From contig NZ_LT671675.1 in the NCBI RefSeq assembly GCF_900143685.1, positions 223,111 through 287,110 of the forward strand: 64,000 nt of DNA, written 5' to 3'. The notes beneath the pieces are model-generated. The model was not told the DNA's origin. It ran no database searches and worked only from the letters and a program-made list of their open reading frames with translations. Every line of letters begins with the position of its first letter. Positions within the stretch are counted from its first letter, which is position 1. Shown piece by piece: positions 58,292 through 64,000 of the stretch. Origin of the DNA: Parolsenella massiliensis. GTDB taxonomy: Bacteria; Actinomycetota; Coriobacteriia; Coriobacteriales; Atopobiaceae. A program made the translations under genes and the position numbers.

Positions 58292-60877
58292 ATGAAGCTC
58301 GTCATCACCGAGAAGAACGACGCAGCCGAGAAGATCGCCGCGCTGCTGTCCGAGGCCGGGAAGCCCAAGAAGGACAAGGTCTACGACACGCCCGTCTATC
58401 GCTTCACGCGCGACGGTGAGGAGTGGGTGACGATCGGTCTGCGCGGCCACATCCTCGCCCCCGACTTCCCGACGGAGCTCAAGTTCAACGACAGGCAGGG
58501 ATGGTTCGCCGTCTCCGAGGAGGGGGAGGTCCTTCCGGCCGACGTGCCGGACGGCCTGCCCCGCCCTCCGTTCAAGAAGAAGAAGCCGTTCCTCGAGGAC
58601 GGCGTCGACATCAAGGGCTGGAAGGTTCCGAGCCTGCCCTACCTCGTGTGGGCGCCCGTCGAGAAGCTTCCCGCTGAGAAGGGCATCATCCGCTCGCTCA
58701 AGAACCTCGCCAAGAAGGCCGACTCCGTCGTCATCGGCACGGACTTCGACCGCGAGGGCGAGCTCATCGGCTCGGACGCGCTGGCCCAGGTGCTCGAGGT
58801 GAACCCTGACGTCCCGGTGTCTCGCGCCCGCTACTCCGCCTACACCCGCGGTGAGATCGAGCATGCGTTCGCGAACCTCGTCGACCTCGACCAGAACCTG
58901 GCAGACGCTGGCGAGAGCCGCCAGTACATCGACCTCATCTGGGGCGCGGCCCTCACGCGTTACCTCACGATGGCGCGCTTCGGCGGCTTTGGCAACGTGC
59001 GCAGCGCCGGCCGCGTGCAGACCCCCACGCTCGCCCTCGTCGTCGAGCGCGAGCGCGAGCGCATGGCCTTCGTGCCCGAGGACTACTGGATCATCAACGG
59101 CCGCGCCTCCGAGCAGGGCGCCGACGAGGACTCCTCGTTCAAGATCTCCCACGCCAAGGGCCGCTTCTCGGTCGAGGACGAGGCAAACGAGGCCTTCTCC
59201 CACGTCAAGGACGCGGCGCAGGGCACCGTGACCTCGGTGACGAAGCGCTCGCGCACCCAGCGCCCGCCCGCGCCGTTCAATACGACGAGCCTGCAGGCCG
59301 CTGCCGCCGCCGAGGGCCTCTCGCCCGCGCGCACGATGCGCCTGGCCGAGAGCCTCTACATGGACGGCCTCATCTCCTACCCGCGCGTGGACAACACGGT
59401 CTACCCGCCCTCCCTTGACCTGCGCGCCACGGCAAAGATGCTCGCGGGCGTGCCGCAGTACGCCCCCTACGTGGCCAAGCTCACGGCGGCGCCTGAGCTG
59501 CACGCCACGCGCGGCAAGCAGTTCGACACGGACCACCCACCCATCTACCCCACGGGCGTGGGCGACCCCTCCAAGCTGCAGCCCGCCGAGTGGAAGCTGT
59601 ACAACCTCATCGCGCGGCGCTTCCTCGCCACGCTGTCCGACCCCGCGACCATCGAGGGCACCAAGCTTGCCATCGACGTTGCCGGCGAGCCGTTCGTGGC
59701 GTCCGGAGACGTGCTCAAGGTCCCGGGATTCCGTGCCATCTACCCGTTTGGCCTCAAGCGAGACGAGCAGCTCCCGGCACTAGCCGAGGGAGACGTCGTG
59801 GACGTGCGCGACCTTGCGCTCGAGGCGAAGCAGACCGAGCCGCCCGCGCGCTATAGCCAGGGCAAGCTCATCCAAGAGATGGAGAAGCGCGGGCTTGGCA
59901 CCAAGTCGACGCGCGCGAGCATCATCGAGCGCCTCTACACGGTGAAGTACCTCAAGAACGACCCGGTGGAGCCCAGCCAGCTTGGCATGGCCATCATCGA
60001 CGCGCTGCACACCTATGCCCCGCGCATCACGACGCCCGACATGACGAGTGAGCTCGAGCAGGACATGACGAAGGTGGCCGAGGGCACCGACACGCAGGAC
60101 CAGGTGGTCTACCACTCGCGTGCCCTTCTCGCTGGCATGCTTGATGCGCTCATCGAGCACAAGGACGACCTTGGCGAGGCCATCGCCGACGCCGTCACGG
60201 CCGACGCGCGCGTGGGCGCCTGCCCCAAGTGCGGCCGTGACCTCGTCATCAAGTCGAGCGCCAAGACGCGTGGCAGCTTCGTGGGCTGCATGGGCTGGCC
60301 CGACTGCGACGTCACCTACCCGCTGCCGAGCGGCGTGCGCTACGAGGCCATCGAGGGCGAGGCAGGCGTGTGCCCGGAGTGCGGAGCCCCGCGCATCAAG
60401 TGCAAGCCGTTCCGCGCCAAGGCCTACGAGATGTGCATCAACCCCAAGTGCCCCACCAACTATGAGCCCGACCTCAAGGTGGGCGAGTGCAAGGTGTGCG
60501 CCGAGGCGGGACGTCACGGAGACCTCATCGCCCACAAGAGCGAGCGCTCGGGCAAGCGCTTCATCCGCTGCACGAACTACGACGAGTGCGGCGTGAGCTA
60601 CCCCCTGCCCGCCCGCGGCAAGCTCACGGCCACCGACGAGACGTGCCCGGAGTGCGGCGCGCCCATGATCGTCGTGGAGACGGCGCGCGGCCCGTGGAAG
60701 AAGTGCGTGAACATGGACTGCCCCACGAACGAGCGCAAGACGCCCGCCCGCGGGCGTGGCCGTGCCGCGGCCGGGAAGGCCGCCACGAAGAAGGCGGCTG
60801 CCAAGAAGCCCGCCGCAAAGAAGACGACCTCCAAGCGCTCGAGCACGAAGAAGGGCTCGAGCGAGGCGAGCGAGTAG
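58292..60877 (+). CDS. topA: Type IA DNA topoisomerase I
   Basis: An 861-residue topoisomerase that relaxes negative supercoils. The Toprim domain has LVITEKNDAA at the start and FDREGEL; the active-site tyrosine is Y363 in LISYPRVDNTVYP. From residue about 640 come four zinc-ribbon modules (CPKCG, CPECG...CINPKCP, CKVC, CPECG...CVNMDCP) and a Lys/Ala-rich tail from about residue 829. The N-terminal pattern MKLVITEKNDAAEKIA resembles archaeal topoisomerase I more than E. coli TopA. Only three bases separate it from tatC. Confidence 0.92.
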   Translation: MKLVITEKNDAAEKIAALLSEAGKPKKDKVYDTPVYRFTRDGEEWVTIGLRGHILAPDFPTELKFNDRQGWFAVSEEGEVLPADVPDGLPRPPFKKKKPFLEDGVDIKGWKVPSLPYLVWAPVEKLPAEKGIIRSLKNLAKKADSVVIGTDFDREGELIGSDALAQVLEVNPDVPVSRARYSAYTRGEIEHAFANLVDLDQNLADAGESRQYIDLIWGAALTRYLTMARFGGFGNVRSAGRVQTPTLALVVERERERMAFVPEDYWIINGRASEQGADEDSSFKISHAKGRFSVEDEANEAFSHVKDAAQGTVTSVTKRSRTQRPPAPFNTTSLQAAAAAEGLSPARTMRLAESLYMDGLISYPRVDNTVYPPSLDLRATAKMLAGVPQYAPYVAKLTAAPELHATRGKQFDTDHPPIYPTGVGDPSKLQPAEWKLYNLIARRFLATLSDPATIEGTKLAIDVAGEPFVASGDVLKVPGFRAIYPFGLKRDEQLPALAEGDVVDVRDLALEAKQTEPPARYSQGKLIQEMEKRGLGTKSTRASIIERLYTVKYLKNDPVEPSQLGMAIIDALHTYAPRITTPDMTSELEQDMTKVAEGTDTQDQVVYHSRALLAGMLDALIEHKDDLGEAIADAVTADARVGACPKCGRDLVIKSSAKTRGSFVGCMGWPDCDVTYPLPSGVRYEAIEGEAGVCPECGAPRIKCKPFRAKAYEMCINPKCPTNYEPDLKVGECKVCAEAGRHGDLIAHKSERSGKRFIRCTNYDECGVSYPLPARGKLTATDETCPECGAPMIVVETARGPWKKCVNMDCPTNERKTPARGRGRAAAGKAATKKAAAKKPAAKKTTSKRSSTKKGSSEASE

Positions 60878-60889
60878 GAGAGGAAAGAC

Positions 60890-61732
60890 ATGTTTGAGGT
60901 GAGCCCGCAACCGGCAGACCTCGGCCGCGTGCGGCTTGCCGTGACCGACCTCGACGGCTCGCTGCTACTTAATGACAGTTCGGTTCCCGAGGGCGTCGAG
61001 CAGCGCATCAAGGCGCTCGAGAGCGTGGGGGCGGAGTTCGCCATCGCGAGCGGCCGGCCCCTGTACACGCTGCGCGACAACTTCGGCGACCTTCTCGACG
61101 AGCTCATGGTCGTGGCCGACAACGGAGGCCTGGTCGTGGACCACGGCAAGGTCATCTACAAGGCCGACATGCCCGCCGAGGCGTACCGGCACATGGCGAG
61201 CGTCACCGCCGACATGGGCGACTGCGGCTTCATCTGCGGCCTCGATGGCTGCTATGTGGACGCGAAGGCCAAGCCCTACGAGGACTTCATCAGGACGTTC
61301 TACAAGAAGTGCGAGTTCGTCGACGACCTCACGAAGGTAGACGTGCCCGCCAACAAGTTCACGGTGCTGTTCCCCAACAACGACGCGCTCGACCGCATCG
61401 ACACCTATCGCGAGCGCATCGGGGGCAGCTTCCAGTACTGCTGCGGCGGCATCATGTGGATCGACATCATGCCCGAGGGCGTGAGCAAGGGCTCGGCCCT
61501 TGAGCGCGCCTCCCAGATCATGGGCATCGACACGGCGGATATGGCGGCGTTCGGCGACGCCCCCAACGACGCCGAGATGCTCGACACCGTGGGCTTTGGC
61601 TACATGATGGCAAACGCCGTGCCCGAGATGCGCGAGCACGCCCGCTACGTGGCCCCCAGCAACGAGGACCGCGGCGTGCTCACGGTCATCGACCAGATAG
61701 TCGCCGCCAGGAGGGAGATGCTTGATGCCTAG
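60890..61732 (+). CDS. Cof-type HAD phosphatase
   Basis: A 280-residue HAD-IIB hydrolase with motif I TD20-L-D22-GSLL, motif II AIASGRP and motif IV GDAPNDAEML; GVSKGSALERA is the motif III lysine. Substrate unknown. Its stop overlaps the tmk start by eight bases, so it is co-translated with tmk-holB. Confidence 0.85.
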   Translation: MFEVSPQPADLGRVRLAVTDLDGSLLLNDSSVPEGVEQRIKALESVGAEFAIASGRPLYTLRDNFGDLLDELMVVADNGGLVVDHGKVIYKADMPAEAYRHMASVTADMGDCGFICGLDGCYVDAKAKPYEDFIRTFYKKCEFVDDLTKVDVPANKFTVLFPNNDALDRIDTYRERIGGSFQYCCGGIMWIDIMPEGVSKGSALERASQIMGIDTADMAAFGDAPNDAEMLDTVGFGYMMANAVPEMREHARYVAPSNEDRGVLTVIDQIVAARREMLDA

Positions 61733-62375
61733 CGCACGCGGCACGTTTGTCACGCTCGAGGGAGTCGACGGCTCGGGCAAGTCCACGCAGGCGTCGCTTC
61801 TCGTGGAGCGCCTGCGCCAGGAGGGTCGCGAGGTCGTGGCCCTGCGCGAGCCGGGCGGCACGCCCATCTCCGAGAAGATCCGTGCCCTTCTGCTCGACCC
61901 GGAAAACGCAGAGATGGCAGACGAGTGCGAGCTCCTGCTGTATGAGGCCTCGCGGGCCCAGCTCGTGCGCGAGGTCATCGAGCCTGCGCTCCAGCGTGGG
62001 GCCATCGTGGTGTGCGACCGCTTCTACGACTCGACGCACGCCTACCAGCACGGGGGCCGTGGCCTGTCCGATGCACTCGTGAGCCGGGCCAACGAGCTTG
62101 GTTGCTGTGGCCTGTCCCCGAACGTGACGCTCGTGCTCGACATCGACCCTGCGGCTGCCCTCGCGCGCGCCACGGCGCAGGGTGCAGACCGCCTCGAGGC
62201 GGAGGGCCTGGCGTTTCAGCAGCGCGTGCGAAAGGACTACCTGGCCCTCGCGAAGGCAGACCCCGCCCGCGTGCGCGTCATCGATGCTGCGGGCGATCCT
62301 GGGCTGGTTGCGGGCCGCATCGACGCCGCGCTCGCGCGTGCGGGCGTCTCGGCCGGCGAGGTCTCCCATGGCTAG
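61725..62375 (+). CDS. tmk: Thymidylate kinase
   Basis: A 216-residue P-loop kinase: FVTLEGVDGSGKSTQ at the start, the DR motif CDRFYDSTHAYQ, and the lid region with EAEGLAFQQRVRKDYL. Makes dTDP from dTMP. The ATG at 61725 follows GGAGGGAG. The order tmk-holB-ricT is conserved in many Gram-positives. Confidence 0.95.
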   Translation: MPSARGTFVTLEGVDGSGKSTQASLLVERLRQEGREVVALREPGGTPISEKIRALLLDPENAEMADECELLLYEASRAQLVREVIEPALQRGAIVVCDRFYDSTHAYQHGGRGLSDALVSRANELGCCGLSPNVTLVLDIDPAAALARATAQGADRLEAEGLAFQQRVRKDYLALAKADPARVRVIDAAGDPGLVAGRIDAALARAGVSAGEVSHG

Positions 62376-63516
62376 CGGCGAGCCGGTGCCGGCGGCGCTC
62401 AGGCGCATCGAGGGCCAGCCTCGCGTGAGGGAGTTTCTCGCGGCCGCTGTGCGCGAGAAAAGGCTCTCGCACGCCTATCTGTTCCTGGGCGCGCCGGGCT
62501 CGGGCCAGGGCGAGGCGGCCCTTGGGCTCGCCGAGTGCATCGTGTGCCCGTCCGGCGGATGCGACGCCTGCGACGAGTGCATACGCGTGGCCCACCGAAC
62601 GCACCCGGACGTCCACTGGATCGTCCCCGAGGGGACGAGCGGCTACGTCGTGGAGCAGGTCCGTTCGCTCATAGCCGACGTCTCGCTTGCGCCCGTGCGC
62701 GCCAAGGCCAAGGTCTACATCCTCGACCGCGTGGAGACGCTGCGGGACTCCTCGGCAAACGCCCTGCTCAAGACCATCGAGGAGCCGCCCGAGGGCGTCG
62801 TGTTCATCCTGATGGCCCGAACGGCCGACGCCGTGCTCCCCACGATCGTTTCACGCTGCCAGCTCGTGCCGTTTCGCGTCTCGAATCCCGCCGAGACCGC
62901 CCGAAGGGTGGCACTCGCCTGCGGGGTGGACCCGAGCGACACGGCCGCCCGCGTGGCCCTGGCCATCGCGGGCACGCCGGAGCGCGCCGTTGACTTTCTC
63001 GGCAGCCCGGCCCGCAGGGAGGCGCGCCGGCTCATGGTCCGCTCGCTCGACGCACTTGCCCGTGACGACGCCTGGGACGTGCTCTGCGCCGCCCGCGACC
63101 TTGTCGTGGCGGCAAAGGCCCCGCTTGACGACGTGCGTGCGAGCCAGGACGAGCAGGCCACCCAGGACGCCGACTACCTGTCGAGCAAGGCCATGAAGCT
63201 CGTGGAGCAGCGCAACAAGCGCGCCCTCTCGGCCCAGGAGCGTTCGGGTATGATGGAACTTCTAGCAGCGGCGAGCTCGCTGCTTCGCGACTGCCTCATG
63301 CGCCTCGAGGGCGTGGCCGAGCCGGTCGTGAACGCCGACGCGGCAGACGTCGTCGAGCGCATCGCCGCAAAGGCGAGTCCCGCCGGCGTGCTGGCGGCCC
63401 TCTCGGCCGTGGACCGCGCTGCGGACGACCTCGCCCATAACGTATCCCCCCAGCTGGCCCTCGAGGTCATGCTGTGCTCTTGCAAGGAGGCACTATGCCC
63501 ACCGTCATTCCGGTGA
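62368..63516 (+). CDS. holB: DNA polymerase III delta-prime subunit
   Basis: A 382-residue clamp-loader subunit. The P-loop is degenerate, GAPGSGQGEA, lysine replaced by Q, as expected for the non-catalytic delta-prime. A zinc module CIVCPSGGCDACDEC follows near residue 60, and SSANALLKTIEEPPEGVVFI and SRCQLVPF are clamp-loader family blocks. ATG at 62368 overlaps the tmk stop by eight bases. Confidence 0.92.
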   Translation: MASGEPVPAALRRIEGQPRVREFLAAAVREKRLSHAYLFLGAPGSGQGEAALGLAECIVCPSGGCDACDECIRVAHRTHPDVHWIVPEGTSGYVVEQVRSLIADVSLAPVRAKAKVYILDRVETLRDSSANALLKTIEEPPEGVVFILMARTADAVLPTIVSRCQLVPFRVSNPAETARRVALACGVDPSDTAARVALAIAGTPERAVDFLGSPARREARRLMVRSLDALARDDAWDVLCAARDLVVAAKAPLDDVRASQDEQATQDADYLSSKAMKLVEQRNKRALSAQERSGMMELLAAASSLLRDCLMRLEGVAEPVVNADAADVVERIAAKASPAGVLAALSAVDRAADDLAHNVSPQLALEVMLCSCKEALCPPSFR

Positions 63517-64000
63517 AGTTTGCCTATGCCACGCGCGACCTGTGGTTTGACCCCAAGAACTCCGACGCGGTCGAGGGCGACCACGTCATCTGCTCCACGG
63601 AGCGCGGTACGGAGATGGGCCTGGCCACGGGCGACCCCATGGAGGTCGACCAGACCGAGCTCAACCGCAAGACCGACGGCGCCGCGCTCAAGCCGGTGCT
63701 GCGCGTTGCCACCGACGCGGACTTTGAGCTCGCAGACCGCCTGGCCGAGAAGGGCGAGCGCGCGTTCCCGACGTTTCGCCGGCTCGTCTCCAAGAGCGGC
63801 CTGGACATGAAGCCCGTGGCCGTCGAGTATCTGCTCGGCGGCGAGAAGTGCGTGTGCTACTTCTCGGCAGACGAGCGCATCGACTTCCGTCAGCTCGTGC
63901 GAGACCTCTCCCGCGAGCTGCACGAGCGCGTCGACATGCGCCAGATCGGCGTGCGCGAGGAGGCTGCGCTCATGGGCGGCTTTGGCCACTGCGGCCAGGA
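63495..64000 (+). CDS. ricT: PSP1/RicT-type protein, cut by window end
   Basis: The first 168 residues of a PSP1-domain protein related to Bacillus RicT (YaaT). VKFAYATRDLWFDPKNSDAV, DHVICSTERGTEMG, the KPVAVEYLLGGEKCVCYFSA block and IDFRQLVRDLSREL are family features, and RQIGVREEAALMGGFG is the start of the iron-sulfur-binding region. In Bacillus the Ric complex affects biofilm and sporulation and supports RNase Y. Its ATG lies inside holB, with AGGAGG upstream; 22-base overlap. The C-terminus is missing. Confidence 0.88.
   Translation, partial: MPTVIPVKFAYATRDLWFDPKNSDAVEGDHVICSTERGTEMGLATGDPMEVDQTELNRKTDGAALKPVLRVATDADFELADRLAEKGERAFPTFRRLVSKSGLDMKPVAVEYLLGGEKCVCYFSADERIDFRQLVRDLSRELHERVDMRQIGVREEAALMGGFGHCGQ

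Noticed and set aside
1-64000. CRISPR arrays, prophage or insertion sequences
   Set aside because: No regularly spaced direct repeats, no phage structural or integrase gene and no transposase reading frame were found. Repeats seen are short palindromes only.

Overview
The window is GC-rich, densely packed bacterial chromosome. It looks like a Gram-positive actinobacterium of class Coriobacteriia, most like Olsenella or its relatives. That placement is an inference from gene content, base composition and a MurE whose specificity motif is not of the diaminopimelate (DNPR) type; no rRNA is present to confirm it. There are two tRNA genes, about 60 protein genes and several families of short palindromic repeats. 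No CRISPR array, prophage or insertion sequence was found.

Layout: 1-3.5 kb is a visibly more AT-rich block holding an McrB/McrC modification-dependent restriction pair, preceded by 617 bases with no convincing gene. 3.6-8.2 kb holds a low-molecular-weight phosphatase, a class I aminotransferase, an iron-type alcohol dehydrogenase behind a structured leader, and a HAD phosphatase. 8.2-17 kb is mostly housekeeping: murE, tRNA-Val, murI-rph-rdgB, nagB, a HAD phosphatase, an M24 peptidase, veg, ispE and tRNA-Pro. 17.3-28.3 kb is accessory: an SdpR/SdpI-like pair with its own operator dyad, AzlCD, a DUF362 ferredoxin-like protein, an amino-acid permease with an amidohydrolase and a LysR regulator, a LacI regulator facing a promoter with three matching operators in front of an AlsE-type epimerase and a PTS EIIA, and a membrane-anchored spermidine-synthase-like protein.

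28.6-36 kb carries an unusual TatA with a C-terminal zinc ribbon, greA, a lysyl-tRNA synthetase fused to an EMAP II-type tRNA-binding domain, a ThrE-like exporter and clpC. 36-44.7 kb is mostly on the minus strand: a peptidoglycan-binding protein, a polyprenyl synthase, galE, a coiled-coil cysteine peptidase with a twin-arginine signal, a pyridoxamine-oxidase-like flavoprotein, and a complete ECF riboflavin transporter (ribU, fused ecfA, ecfT) under an FMN riboswitch. 44.7-64 kb holds murB, a class A beta-lactamase-like hydrolase, a UPF0210 protein, DegV, a DUF1836 protein, a MalY-type lyase, a family II pyrophosphatase, nhaA, another aminotransferase, a TPR/STAS/tatB/tatC/topA run and a HAD-tmk-holB-ricT run cut by the window end.

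Connections: murE, murI and murB make peptidoglycan precursors, and several surface proteins act on or bind the wall. Tat components (28.6 kb and 57.0-58.3 kb) sit in the same window as a likely Tat substrate (40.7 kb). Riboflavin uptake is next to a protein fold that binds FMN. The least explained material is non-coding or structural: a three-copy 64-65-base hairpin family with wobble-preserving changes, REP-like palindromes including one inside the ecfA coding sequence, the leader of the alcohol dehydrogenase, the TatA-zinc ribbon fusion, and an apparent one-base frameshift at the 3' end of tatB.
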